From Ramicandelaber brevisporus (Eukaryota > Kickxellomycota > Ramicandelaberales > Ramicandelaberaceae): a stretch of DNA of 25,915 bases. Positions within the stretch are counted from its first letter, which is position 1. Every line of letters starts with the position of its first letter. A model generated the notes under the pieces. It was given only the letters and a program-made list of their open reading frames with translations, searched no databases and was not told the DNA's origin. Positions 8,806 through 17,910 of the stretch are shown piece after piece. A program made the translations under genes and the position numbers. Location: NCBI GenBank assembly GCA_025201865.1, contig MU602907.1, positions 1 through 25,915 of the forward strand, given 5' to 3'.

Positions 8806-11800
8806 ATGACGATTACAACAGAGCCGCTGGGCAACAACATTAGCGGGCGAGGCAGCAGTGCCAGCAACTCCAGCAACGGCAGTGCCGGGAACGGTACCAG
8901 CGCGGGTGGAGTCGAGGCAGCAGCCGGTCGTGTGCTCATCGCGACGTTGTTCTTGCCGGTCTCTGTTGTTTCGCGTTCACGACTTGCCAGCCTCAAGAAC
9001 GGCAGTGCTGCTCTGAACAGTGCATGGGCACCTGGAACAGGAGAGATGGCAGCAGCAGCTCCTACTACACCGTCGACGGCCACATCATTGTCGAATACGT
9101 CTGTTACATCAGATACAACAACATCTGCTGCGACACCGATTCGTGCACATCATGGCACTCAGCAACAGCAGCAGCAACAGCAGCACTCGCCTCCGTCGCC
9201 AGCATGTGCCACGAGCACAGCAGGAACAGCCTCGGCCACGCGGCGCCGTCGATCCAGCTTTTCGTTGCTTGTGAAATCACGCCAGCCCGATAGCTTGTTT
9301 GACCATGCATTATCTCCAGTCAAGCACAAACAGCAGCAGCAACAGCAGCAGCAATCAGCAGCAACAACTACAGCAGCACCTGCACCAGTAACATATCCCT
9401 CCACACATGTGGCTGATTCTTCTTCCATTACCGGACAAACGCGCGATGTCACTCCAGATTCATTGTCATACAGTCTGTCACCTGAATCTTCACCTGACGA
9501 CCTCTCTTCATATCCGATCCATCCCGGTCAGACTATAGACAATCATCAGCAGCAGCAACACCAGCAGCAGCAGGCCACGAGCAGTAACAGTGACCACGGT
9601 GCATTTAGTGGTGATGGTGGCGGTAGTGGCGTTGTAGCAGGTCGTGCCAAGATGTCACTGCTGCAATCTCGAGCCGAAAATATCCGCGCGGCTGCTTCTT
9701 TTGCTGCGGCTCAGCATCAGCTGCCACGTTCTTCAACATCAACATCAGCGCATATTCATACGCATGCACCTGGTACAGTGTCATCGGCTGATCATCCGAG
9801 TCCCCCATTGTTGCCATCAGCCATAACAAAGAGTGGTTCAGCCAACAGTGGGCTCGATGCTGGAATGGCTGGGTTGGCGGCTATTGGCAAGAGTGTATCG
9901 TTATCGGGCGGCTCTGGTAGCTTTGAGGCGCATCGATCATCATTTGCACTGAGTGTTAGCGAAGAGCGTTTGCGCATAGATACGTCATTAGCATCTGCCG
10001 GTCGATCTGCTTCAAAAGAGAGTGTCCACGGCGGCGTTGGCGGCGTTGGCAGTGTCAATTCAGCAGAGTTGCCGTGCGAGTCGGCCGTGATCCCACTTGA
10101 GCCGTATCCAACTCGCTACATGTACGATCGTCATGTTCCACCCGAGCCAATTCCTGAACCGCAGCTGTCGCCTCCTCCAATTGCCGTCGAGTTCCCAGCC
10201 ACTACCCCAGAAACTGTGACGTCATCTGTGGCTGAGACTCTGAACCCATATGTCACGATGCCTCTGGGCAGTGGCAACATTGGACTACACAATGCAGTGA
10301 ATGCCAGTCCTGAGGCGTATGGATCACGTGTTTGGGTTGGCACTCTTGGAAGCAAGGTCGATCACTACGACTCTGAATCGCGCGAGGCCATCTCAGAGTG
10401 TCTTGGTGAAGACATGGTACCTGTGTTCCCACCCGATGCCATGTTGGACAAGCACTACACTCGCTTCTGTAAGCAGATCCTCTGGCCGCTCTTCCACTAT
10501 GTGCTGCCAGAGTATCCACAGACTCTTGGCTGGGAGCCCGATGCATGGGAGGCATGCAAGGCTGTAGCCACTCACTTCGCCAATGTGATTGTCGAAAACT
10601 ACCGTGAGGGTGACTTGATCTGGGTCAATGACTACCATCTGTGTTTGCTGCCAGCCATGCTGCGCTCTCGCCTTCCTCGTGCAACCATTGGGTTCTTTTT
10701 GCACATTCCATTCCCAAGTTCTGAAATCTTCCGTTGTCTGCATGTACGCCGAGAATTGCTCGAAGGAATGCTGGCTGCTGATTTGGTTGGATTCCAGACG
10801 TATGCATTCCAGCGCCATTTCTTGCAAACAGTGTCCCGTGTATTGCGATACGAAACGTCTCCAATGGCCGTTCAGCTGGACGCAACTTCCTGCGCTGTTG
10901 GTACATTCCCGATTGGTATCGATGTCAAGACTTTGCGCGCTAAGCTCGCCAATCCAGAGGTTGCTGAAGCCGCTAATGTGCTGCGCGAGCGCTATGCTGG
11001 CAAAGCCATTGTTGTTGGTCGTGACAAGCTGGACTCTGTTAAGGGAGTTCGCCAGAAGATGCTAGCATTTGAGCAGTTCCTCGCCGAGTTCCCCGAGTGG
11101 GTTGGTCGCGTTGTGTTGATTCAAGTGGCACTGTCAACCACCGAGAAGAATGAACTCCAAGGCCAAGTCACCGACGTTGTTGCACGCATCAACTCGCGCT
11201 ATGGATCCATCTCCTACCAGCCAGTTGTGTATTTGCATCAAGATATCCCATTCTCGCAGTATTTGGCACTGCTGACTGCAGCCGATGCCTGCTTGATCAC
11301 CTCTCTGCGTGATGGAATGAATTTGACTTCTCACGAGTACATTGTGTCCCAGCATGAACGTCACGGCCCACTGATTATGTCTGAATTTGCTGGCACTTAT
11401 GGCACTATCGGTGCTGGTGCAATCCGTGTTAATCCGTGGGATCGTCGCCAAGTTGCTCGTGCCATCAACACTGCACTGACAATGACCCAGCATGAGAAGC
11501 AGGTGCGCTGGACTGAGCTATACCGCCATGTTTGCACAAATACTGCGCAGAACTGGGTTAGTGCATTCGTTGGCGAGCTTAATCGTCTTGGCACAGATGC
11601 TGCTCGTCGTCATGGAGCGTCAATTGTGCCTCGTTTGACTGTACGCGCATTGCGTCCGCATTTCATGGCTGCGCAGCGCCGTTTGATTCTGCTGAGCTAT
11701 GATGGCACATTGGTTCCATTCTCAACTCGTGAACGTGACTTGATTAACCAGCAGCAACAGCACCAGCAACATCAGTTAACTACTCCCAGCAACATCGTCA

Positions 11801-12837
11801 CTGAGCGTCTACTGCGTCAGCGCGGATCTGTATCCTCTCTTGATGGCTCAAACAGCTCGCCAATGTCGCCATTCTTGGGCAGCACCGGCAGTGCACTGGG
11901 TAGCACAGTTGGTTCTCCGGTGGTCTCTGATGGTCGTGCTTTGTCGGCCGAGTTGGTTCTCAGCATGCTAGCAAGTGACCCTCGTAACATTGTCTATGTC
12001 GCCAGTGGTCGTCGTCGCCAGGTTCTCGAAGATCGACTCTCCTGCATCCCCCGTCTTGGCTTGGCCTGTGAGAACGGGTGCTTCCTGCGTCCAGCTGTTC
12101 CAGCTCCATCCGCCGATGACGATGTAGTTGTTGGTGGTGGCGACGATGTGTCTCAGCAAGTTCCCGAATGGCTTCGCCTGGTTCCCGAGGATGCTTCCCG
12201 TGAATGGCAAGATCCAATTCGCAAGATTCTCAATTATTACTGTGAGCGCACTCCAGGCACTGAGGTTGAGGTTAAGGAAGAGAGCATGGTGTGGCACTAT
12301 CGCTCCGCTGACAACCCTGGCTATGGTGAATGGCAAGCTTCCGAGTGCATGAACCACATCCAGGATATTTTGGAGCGCGTCTACCCAATCCACGTTCTGC
12401 CTGGCCAGAAGACTCTTGAGATTATGCCGAAGGCAGTGTCAAAATCTACAGTGGCTCGCACGATTCTTGATCTGCATCCTGATGTTGACATGGTGCTGTG
12501 CATTGGCACTGGCCGTATGGATGAAGATGTATTTGAGCTGCTCAATTCGCGTGCCACATCGGCTGCCGTCGCCGCTGCATCCGCTGCATCATCTGACGGA
12601 CTCAAGCCACACCTTCCACAAATGATTGTCACGGCAGCCATCGGTCGTCTTCGCACCAAGGCTGCCTACTATCTGAGCGGTGTCAACGGAGTGCTTGAGC
12701 TTCTCGCTGGGCTGTCGTCGCTTGGCACGCCGCAGTCAGCTACCTCGTCAATGGCAGGACAGCCATTGCCACCTTCTACTGTTGGATTGTATCCTCTACC
12801 TACATTGCAAGAACTTCCATCTATTGTTCTAGAGTGA
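8806..12837 (+). CDS. TSL1: Trehalose-6-phosphate synthase/phosphatase complex subunit, phosphatase site lost (Tps3/Tsl1-like)
   Basis: A 1,343-residue protein of the Tps2/Tps3/Tsl1 family, the large subunits of the trehalose synthase complex. Residues 1-500 are a Ser/Gln-rich extension with poly-Gln runs and a protein kinase A-like site (RRRRSSFS). A glycosyltransferase-20 domain runs about 509-932 (RVWVGTLGSKVD, IWVNDYHLCLLP, HIPFPSSEIFR, VGRDKLDSVKG, DGMNLTSHEY). A trehalose-phosphatase-like domain runs from about 957. Its nucleophile motif, normally DxDGT, reads SYDGT (Ser964 replaces the nucleophilic Asp). The late metal-binding motif, normally GDDxxDE, reads GTGRMDE (1234-1240). Both changes predict no phosphatase activity, pointing to a regulatory Tps3/Tsl1 role. 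A Gln/Ser linker (about 985-1045) is inserted in this domain. The start is the ATG at 8806; the frame is open upstream but starts there only at non-ATG codons. The family is certain; the regulatory rather than catalytic role is inference. Confidence 0.93.
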   Translation: MTITTEPLGNNISGRGSSASNSSNGSAGNGTSAGGVEAAAGRVLIATLFLPVSVVSRSRLASLKNGSAALNSAWAPGTGEMAAAAPTTPSTATSLSNTSVTSDTTTSAATPIRAHHGTQQQQQQQQHSPPSPACATSTAGTASATRRRRSSFSLLVKSRQPDSLFDHALSPVKHKQQQQQQQQSAATTTAAPAPVTYPSTHVADSSSITGQTRDVTPDSLSYSLSPESSPDDLSSYPIHPGQTIDNHQQQQHQQQQATSSNSDHGAFSGDGGGSGVVAGRAKMSLLQSRAENIRAAASFAAAQHQLPRSSTSTSAHIHTHAPGTVSSADHPSPPLLPSAITKSGSANSGLDAGMAGLAAIGKSVSLSGGSGSFEAHRSSFALSVSEERLRIDTSLASAGRSASKESVHGGVGGVGSVNSAELPCESAVIPLEPYPTRYMYDRHVPPEPIPEPQLSPPPIAVEFPATTPETVTSSVAETLNPYVTMPLGSGNIGLHNAVNASPEAYGSRVWVGTLGSKVDHYDSESREAISECLGEDMVPVFPPDAMLDKHYTRFCKQILWPLFHYVLPEYPQTLGWEPDAWEACKAVATHFANVIVENYREGDLIWVNDYHLCLLPAMLRSRLPRATIGFFLHIPFPSSEIFRCLHVRRELLEGMLAADLVGFQTYAFQRHFLQTVSRVLRYETSPMAVQLDATSCAVGTFPIGIDVKTLRAKLANPEVAEAANVLRERYAGKAIVVGRDKLDSVKGVRQKMLAFEQFLAEFPEWVGRVVLIQVALSTTEKNELQGQVTDVVARINSRYGSISYQPVVYLHQDIPFSQYLALLTAADACLITSLRDGMNLTSHEYIVSQHERHGPLIMSEFAGTYGTIGAGAIRVNPWDRRQVARAINTALTMTQHEKQVRWTELYRHVCTNTAQNWVSAFVGELNRLGTDAARRHGASIVPRLTVRALRPHFMAAQRRLILLSYDGTLVPFSTRERDLINQQQQHQQHQLTTPSNIVTERLLRQRGSVSSLDGSNSSPMSPFLGSTGSALGSTVGSPVVSDGRALSAELVLSMLASDPRNIVYVASGRRRQVLEDRLSCIPRLGLACENGCFLRPAVPAPSADDDVVVGGGDDVSQQVPEWLRLVPEDASREWQDPIRKILNYYCERTPGTEVEVKEESMVWHYRSADNPGYGEWQASECMNHIQDILERVYPIHVLPGQKTLEIMPKAVSKSTVARTILDLHPDVDMVLCIGTGRMDEDVFELLNSRATSAAVAAASAASSDGLKPHLPQMIVTAAIGRLRTKAAYYLSGVNGVLELLAGLSSLGTPQSATSSMAGQPLPPSTVGLYPLPTLQELPSIVLE

Positions 12838-13454
12838 ATGCCATGACATTCTACCTTACATTTAATTAACATTGTTTTACTCTACTTTACTTTACTTCTA
12901 TTTTGCATGCTCATTTGTATCCGCCCCTCTCTTTCCATCTCTTTCCATCTTGACTTGACTGCTCACTTTCTTCATTTGCTTTGACCATCCTTCCTTCCCT
13001 TCATTTTTTTTCCCTCATTATTGTTGTTTCTCTACCGCATTGTTCGCTTGTTTTACTTTGCAGCTTTCATCATCCTTTTTATTATTATTATTATAACACT
13101 TCCCAATACAACTATTTGAGACTTTAATCATAAAGACATTGATAGTAATGGATGCACAAGGCGTCATGATTGCCATCTCCTTTTTTCTGTATCGAGAAGT
13201 GGTCCTGAATCTCGAATCGCGCGTTCACAATATTCTTCTCACGAGTTTGCGTCTCCACGTTCACAAAGCACACTAACACACACATACACTCTTCTTCAAA
13301 ACAACCGCCGACTAAATCAGCTTTACCGGCTCTTGAGGCTCTGGTTCACGCTTTGCCTTCGTGCTTGAGTCGGACTGCTTTATATCCGAGCTGTTGTCGA
13401 AGCTGTGACGCAATCGTCATACCAAACAAAAAACTACAGAAACCACAGAAAAAC
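12838..13454 (+). other. Intergenic region between the trehalose and RUS1-type genes
   Basis: A 617-nt gap without a supported gene. The left part is T/C-rich, with TTTAATTAAC and TTTACTT repeats that suit the 3' end of the trehalose transcript. An ATT triplet repeat lies at 13081-13092. The right part is the promoter and leader of the next gene; a weak TATA-like TTTATAT is near 13379. The frame of the next gene is open from 13353, but its first ATG is at 13455. Confidence 0.4.
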
Positions 13455-15323
13455 ATGATCTTGTCAACAACAACACGGCGTCAATCTGCGCGTGCAATCT
13501 CAGCGGCAGCAGCAGTAACAGTAACATGCCGTCAGCGACTCTTGGGCAATGTCATGGTCAACAGCAACAATAGCTGTATGCGATACCAGTACACCAACAA
13601 AGCCTCGAATGGCTCGATATCCATTCGGCAGCGGCGTGACACTGGTCCGCTGAGCCGAGTGTTATCGCGTGATTCCTCACCACAAGACGTTGTTGTCACA
13701 GTCAAGCCATCATCGCCATCATCATCAGCAGCACCAACATCATCTGATAGCAGCGAGTCGCCATCAGCTTCAAATTATTCGTTGACTGTATCGGAGTCAC
13801 CAGCACCTTTACCAACACCAACATTTCTGACGAGTGGCAGCATCAATGATCAAGATGCAGCCGCTCGGTCAAAGTTTGGTCGACTACGAATGGTTGTGGA
13901 CATGTTTCTTCCCAAGGGTTATCCAGGCACCGTCACTCGCGAATACATGCCGTATGCAAAGTGGCAGTTCCTCCACAATGCCACTGGAGCCGTAACTGGC
14001 GTCCTCTCCACCCAAGCCCTCTTGTACGCCATGGGCTTGGGTGCAGGTTCCGTTCCTATGGCCGCTGCCCTGAACTGGATCATCAAGGACGGCTTGGGCC
14101 AGCTCGGTGGTGTTCTCTACGCTTCTTTTGTGAGCGACAAATTTGACAGCGAGCCCAAGCGCTACAAGTTCTGGGCTGGCGCCATTTTGCAGCTGGCGAC
14201 ATTGGGCGAGATCCTGGCACCGCTGGCACCGCACATGTTTCTGCTGATTGGGTCACTATCTAACATTGGCAAAAATGTGGCATGGCTGGCTAGTTCGGCG
14301 ACAAGGGCAGCAATTCACCAAAGCTTTGAAAAGAACGGAAACTTGGGTGATATCACGGGCAAATCAGCGTCACAAACTACGCTGGCTGGACTGGTTGGAA
14401 CTGGGATGGGAGTGCTGCTGTGTACGAGTTTGGATGTCACGGCGATTAGTACGGCGATTGCGGTGTTTGTGCCGTTTTCTGTAACATCGATGGTGGCAAA
14501 CTACAAGGCGAATAGTGCGGTGGTGACGAGAACAATGAACAAACAAAGAGCAGAAATGGTCATCCAAAGACTCATTAAAAACACGTCAACAGCGCCAGCA
14601 ATCGCCATTAAGTCATCATCGTCATCGTCGTCGTCAGCAGCAGCAGCGGCAGCGGCAGCAACAACAACAAAATATGTTGACGGAAAGAGGGATACTACGG
14701 CAGCTGGGGAAATGGATTTGGACTCGGATATGGGGCCATCCAAGAGCATTCGACTGGGTATTCGATATCAATTCCATCCACCAAGACCACGCATGAAGGT
14801 ACACATGCCAACGCCGCGTGAAGTTTCGAGACATGAACAGTTTGTACTTCCACTTATCAATGAACAAGCTGCTGAAGCGCTGAGATTACCAGTGGCCGCG
14901 TCAAGGCAAAAGCATCGTGTTCGTTTGCAGCCGCAGCTATCAGCCTACAGCTCACAGCCAAGTCATGCAGATGAGCTGGCCAAGATGCTGATTGCCTCGG
15001 CGGAACAGTCCACGCCGTATCGTATTGGCATCTTTGAGCAACCGGAAGGCAAGCATGACATCTGTTTGTGGTTCTACACTCGCACTTCTCCGGCCGACGT
15101 CTTTATCGGCACGCTGCATGCCCATCTAGTGGCTGATATACTCGATCGTACTGCGCATTTGGCATCCAATTTGGATACTCGCCGGATTGTCGCAAATGCT
15201 CATGCTGAAATGGAAAAGAGGTTTGGCGGTGCAGATGCAATCGCTGCAAGCTACACTGCTGCCCAGTGGGATCCAAGCACAACATTCATTGTCAATGGCG
15301 GTGGACGCATTGACGACGTTTAA
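13455..15323 (+). CDS. RUS1 / DUF647 family membrane protein (RUSF1-like)
   Basis: Member of the ROOT UVB SENSITIVE (DUF647) family, known from plants and as RUSF1 in animals; its molecular function is not settled. Length is 622 residues against about 430-600 in relatives. Residues 1-35 are Arg/Ser/Ala-rich without acids, which resembles a mitochondrial presequence. A Ser-rich linker follows to about 135. The DUF647 core is at about 150-375: FLPKGYPGTVTREYMPYAKW, GLGAGSVPMAAALNWIIKDG, LGQLGGVLYASF, then hydrophobic helices and ASQTTLAGLVGTGMGV. A Ser/Ala low-complexity insert at about 380-405 precedes the C-terminal domain (about 515-570, YRIGIFEQPEG and TSPADVFIGTLHAHL), which matches the family's tail. 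The start is the first ATG in the frame (context AACATG). It lies in tandem with bL9m 189 nt downstream. The family is confident; mitochondrial location is inference. Confidence 0.92.
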   Translation: MILSTTTRRQSARAISAAAAVTVTCRQRLLGNVMVNSNNSCMRYQYTNKASNGSISIRQRRDTGPLSRVLSRDSSPQDVVVTVKPSSPSSSAAPTSSDSSESPSASNYSLTVSESPAPLPTPTFLTSGSINDQDAAARSKFGRLRMVVDMFLPKGYPGTVTREYMPYAKWQFLHNATGAVTGVLSTQALLYAMGLGAGSVPMAAALNWIIKDGLGQLGGVLYASFVSDKFDSEPKRYKFWAGAILQLATLGEILAPLAPHMFLLIGSLSNIGKNVAWLASSATRAAIHQSFEKNGNLGDITGKSASQTTLAGLVGTGMGVLLCTSLDVTAISTAIAVFVPFSVTSMVANYKANSAVVTRTMNKQRAEMVIQRLIKNTSTAPAIAIKSSSSSSSSAAAAAAAATTTKYVDGKRDTTAAGEMDLDSDMGPSKSIRLGIRYQFHPPRPRMKVHMPTPREVSRHEQFVLPLINEQAAEALRLPVAASRQKHRVRLQPQLSAYSSQPSHADELAKMLIASAEQSTPYRIGIFEQPEGKHDICLWFYTRTSPADVFIGTLHAHLVADILDRTAHLASNLDTRRIVANAHAEMEKRFGGADAIAASYTAAQWDPSTTFIVNGGGRIDDV

Positions 15324-15512
15324 ACCAGCCTCACTTTTTTTGATACACTTTTTCTTTCTTTTCTTCACCCTTCCTTTCTAATGCTTAATGTCCAATGCTC
15401 AGAATGTTCACGGTTTTGTTCGTTGTATCCATATTGTGAAGTTTGCACCCAAAAATCTCTCACGGAGATCAGCTCAACCAAAAAAAAATAAAGAAAGAAA
15501 CAACAAAAAGAA

Positions 15513-16793
15513 ATGATATCGTTCAGATCGCTTCGGATCGTGCCCAAGATCCAGAGCACAGCCGGCGCCATCAGCAGTGTTCGACAGCTCGCCCCGCTGT
15601 TCTCATCCTCTTTACGCATTTCAGCACCAGCTCCGTCGATTCGCATTCCCGATGGCTCTCGCGGTTTAAAGACTCGCCCGCCAATCCGCGTTCGTCTGCT
15701 CAAAAACGTGACCAAGTACGGTCGCGCTGGTGAAGTCATTACAGTTCGTGCTGGTTTCATGCGCAACCGTCTGTTCCCACAGGGTAAGGCCGACTACGTT
15801 GTGCGTAACAAACTTGCAGAGTCGCATATGCGTCGTTTGAAACGGCTTCGCAAGTCAGCAGCCAGACGCGAGAAGCTGCGGGCTCACAAGAAGGCTCTTA
15901 AAGAAGGTACTGAAACTGCAGCGGAAGCAGCAGCAGCAGCAGCAGCATCCACAGCGACTGGTGGAAAGGGTGGCGCAAATGCAGCGGTGAATGTGAATGA
16001 GCTGTATCCAATGTTTTCGCCAACTTTGGCCGGCTTGGTTTACAAATACCGCGTTGTAGCACGTCAGATTGCCGAGCAATCCATCGCCCAGAATGCCATC
16101 AAGAAGGCCGCCCGTGCTGCTACTGCTAAGGAGACAGCGTCAAAGGCCGCCAAGCCAACAAAGACCACCGCTGCCTCTGTTGCAACTCGTGATCACTTGG
16201 ATCGTGTTCGTCGCATTGCCCAGCTCACATTCCATCGCGCCGTGGCCAATGCAAACGAGAGCACCATCTTTGGATCTGTCTCTGGATCGGATATCATTCA
16301 GCAACTGGCGACGCAGGCAAGATTGAGCGAGCAAGTAACCGCTGAGTTGAAGGTGCTGTTTACATTCCATCGCGCCGTGGCCAATGCAAACGAGAGCACC
16401 ATCTTTGGATCTGTCTCTGGATCGGATATCATTCAGCAACTGGCGACGCAGGCAAGATTGAGCGAGCAAGTAACCGCTGAGTTGAAGGTGCTGTTTACAT
16501 TCCATCGCGCCGTGGCCAATGCAAACGAGAGCACCATCTTTGGATCTGTCTCTGGATCGGATATCATTCAGCAACTGGCGACGCAGGCAAGATTGAGCGA
16601 GCAAGTAACCGCTGAGTTGAAGGTGCTGTTTGCAGAGGATGCTTCGCGCATCAAGAAGCTGGGCAAGCATGTCGTGACAGTTGAGGTTGGAAACGCTGGA
16701 TCATGCTCGTTAACTGTTATCGTTTCGCCACCAGATGTTGCCTCGGCTGGTGCGTCATCTACCACCACTGCATCGCCATCCGCATCTGCCTAA
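15513..16793 (+). CDS. MRPL9: Mitochondrial ribosomal protein bL9m with triplicated C-terminal segment
   Basis: Large-subunit protein bL9 of the mitochondrial ribosome (426 residues; bacterial L9 is about 150). Residues 1-50 are Arg/Ser-rich, fitting a mitochondrial presequence. The L9 N-terminal domain at about 58-105 is typical: IRVRLLKNVTKYGRAGEVITVRAGFMRNRLFPQGKA, here given as two parts, IRVRLLKNVTKYGRAGEV and ITVRAGFMRNRLFPQGKA. A charged and Ala-rich linker follows (about 106-235). The C-terminal L9 domain carries the IFGSVSGSDIIQQL signature, equal to the bacterial LFGSVTxxDI block. A 45-residue unit containing it is present three times (239-283, 284-328, 329-373), before the normal continuation KKLGKHVVTVEV. 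The ATG follows an A-rich leader. It is convergent with RER1, 127 nt apart. Identity is secure. Confidence 0.94.
   Translation: MISFRSLRIVPKIQSTAGAISSVRQLAPLFSSSLRISAPAPSIRIPDGSRGLKTRPPIRVRLLKNVTKYGRAGEVITVRAGFMRNRLFPQGKADYVVRNKLAESHMRRLKRLRKSAARREKLRAHKKALKEGTETAAEAAAAAAASTATGGKGGANAAVNVNELYPMFSPTLAGLVYKYRVVARQIAEQSIAQNAIKKAARAATAKETASKAAKPTKTTAASVATRDHLDRVRRIAQLTFHRAVANANESTIFGSVSGSDIIQQLATQARLSEQVTAELKVLFTFHRAVANANESTIFGSVSGSDIIQQLATQARLSEQVTAELKVLFTFHRAVANANESTIFGSVSGSDIIQQLATQARLSEQVTAELKVLFAEDASRIKKLGKHVVTVEVGNAGSCSLTVIVSPPDVASAGASSTTTASPSASA
16227..16631 (+). repeat. Three perfect tandem copies of 135 bp inside the bL9m gene
   Basis: Copies are 16227-16361, 16362-16496 and 16497-16631. 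By eye they are identical in every base, including third codon positions. Each encodes 45 residues starting TFHRAVANAN and ending ELKVLF. The unit is a multiple of three, so the frame is kept. Perfect identity implies very recent duplication, ongoing homogenisation, or an assembly artefact. Confidence 0.97.
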
Positions 16794-16920
16794 AATCACA
16801 CATACACATCCTTCACTTTATTATTATGTTTAAAAAAGAAAAAGAAAGCTTAGATAGTAGTTAATTTAAAGAAAAAGAAAAGAAACAGTGTCTAAATCAT
16901 TGCATAAGTTAGAATTGTAA

Positions 16921-17595
16921 TTACCTTCCGCCACCATACTTCTTCTTTCCAAGATCGAATGGAACATACTTGTGACGAATCATGTGCTGAATCTGTCTTC
17001 TCATTGTCAACACAAACAGCACTATAAAGTACACCACCAGAATCGGCCAAAACACTGGAATGTCCAAAAACTTGAAAAACGTGCAAACAAGTGCAATCAC
17101 CGTTGCCTTTGTCATTCCGTACCAGAACTTGAACTCTGGCAAGCGTCTCACAAACGGTCTGAATTCATCATCCGTGCGCGTGGGCAAAAGGCCATCTCCC
17201 AGCATTCCTCCGCCGCCGCTTGGGGAGGGGCTTGGACTGCTGGCAAATGAGCCGCCGCCGCCAGAGCCAAGCGTGATGCCGTCGTCATCATCACCCAAAT
17301 CGCCATCATTCGATAAACCGCTCGGGTCAAACTTTGGAGTCAAAAACGCCAGCAACATGTTGAGCAGATAAATATACAGCGCATAACATACAATGTACCA
17401 GCCATGGACAACAAAGAAGCGGACCGTTGTCAAAACCAGTAGCAGGATGGAGAAGGTCCAGCGTTCAGCGATGCGTGGGGTGAGGAGATCGAGAAACGTG
17501 CGGTATTGTCGCCAGAACTGAGCAAATGCCACCTCTACCCGCGTTGCAACGCTGGCGTCCTCGCTGTTGACGATCGCTGTCGGTCCTGGTGACAT
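16921..17595 (-). CDS. RER1: Rer1, ER retention/retrieval receptor
   Basis: Golgi membrane receptor that returns escaped ER membrane proteins in COPI vesicles. It has 224 residues against about 190-200 in relatives. Four hydrophobic helices fit Rer1: about 40-58 and 62-80 (with VVHGWYIVCYALYIYLLN), and a second pair from about 160 to 195. Diagnostic blocks are DDEFRPFVRRLPEFKFWY, DIPVFWPILVVYFIVLFVLT and the C-terminal KYVPFDLGKKKYGGGR. The extra length comes from a Gly/Ser/Asp-rich insert (about 90-135, GDLGDDDDG then Gly and Ser-Pro runs) between the second helix and the FRPF block. The start ATG at 17595 is the first in frame. It is convergent with bL9m and in tandem with the oxygenase gene upstream. 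Identification is secure. Confidence 0.96.
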   Translation of the reverse strand: MSPGPTAIVNSEDASVATRVEVAFAQFWRQYRTFLDLLTPRIAERWTFSILLLVLTTVRFFVVHGWYIVCYALYIYLLNMLLAFLTPKFDPSGLSNDGDLGDDDDGITLGSGGGGSFASSPSPSPSGGGGMLGDGLLPTRTDDEFRPFVRRLPEFKFWYGMTKATVIALVCTFFKFLDIPVFWPILVVYFIVLFVLTMRRQIQHMIRHKYVPFDLGKKKYGGGR

Positions 17596-17910
17596 TTTGG
17601 AACTTCTTGCGGTTCAACAGCAAAAAGAAAAGAAAAAGAAAAGAAAATGAGAGTTGGAGTGGACACGCGAGGAGATCATCCGACACAGAGACACAGAAAG
17701 CGCACCAAAGCGTCACCAAAGGGGGGGGCAAGTCCATCGAGGAAAAAAATCTGGCCATCAAAACCGAAAGTGAAAATGAAAACGAAAGGGAAAACGTGGC
17801 ATCATTTCTGCCAGACAAAGTAGACTCACTGACTACTTGGCATAAAGCCGATTGTCATTTAAAAAAGAAGAATCCTCCAGCAACATGGAGACATATATAT
17901 ATATATATAA
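17596..17910 (-). other. RER1 promoter/leader and oxygenase 3' end
   Basis: A 315-nt gap without a supported gene. Near RER1 it holds AAAAGAAAAG runs (about 17620-17647). Near the oxygenase stop it holds an AT dinucleotide run (about 17892-17909). Both are simple sequence. Confidence 0.4.

Noticed and set aside
16140-16670. A 176-codon minus-strand open frame with three internal repeats
   Set aside because: It is the antisense shadow of the triplicated bL9m segment; the repeat keeps the reverse frame open. The plus strand encodes a clear L9 protein.
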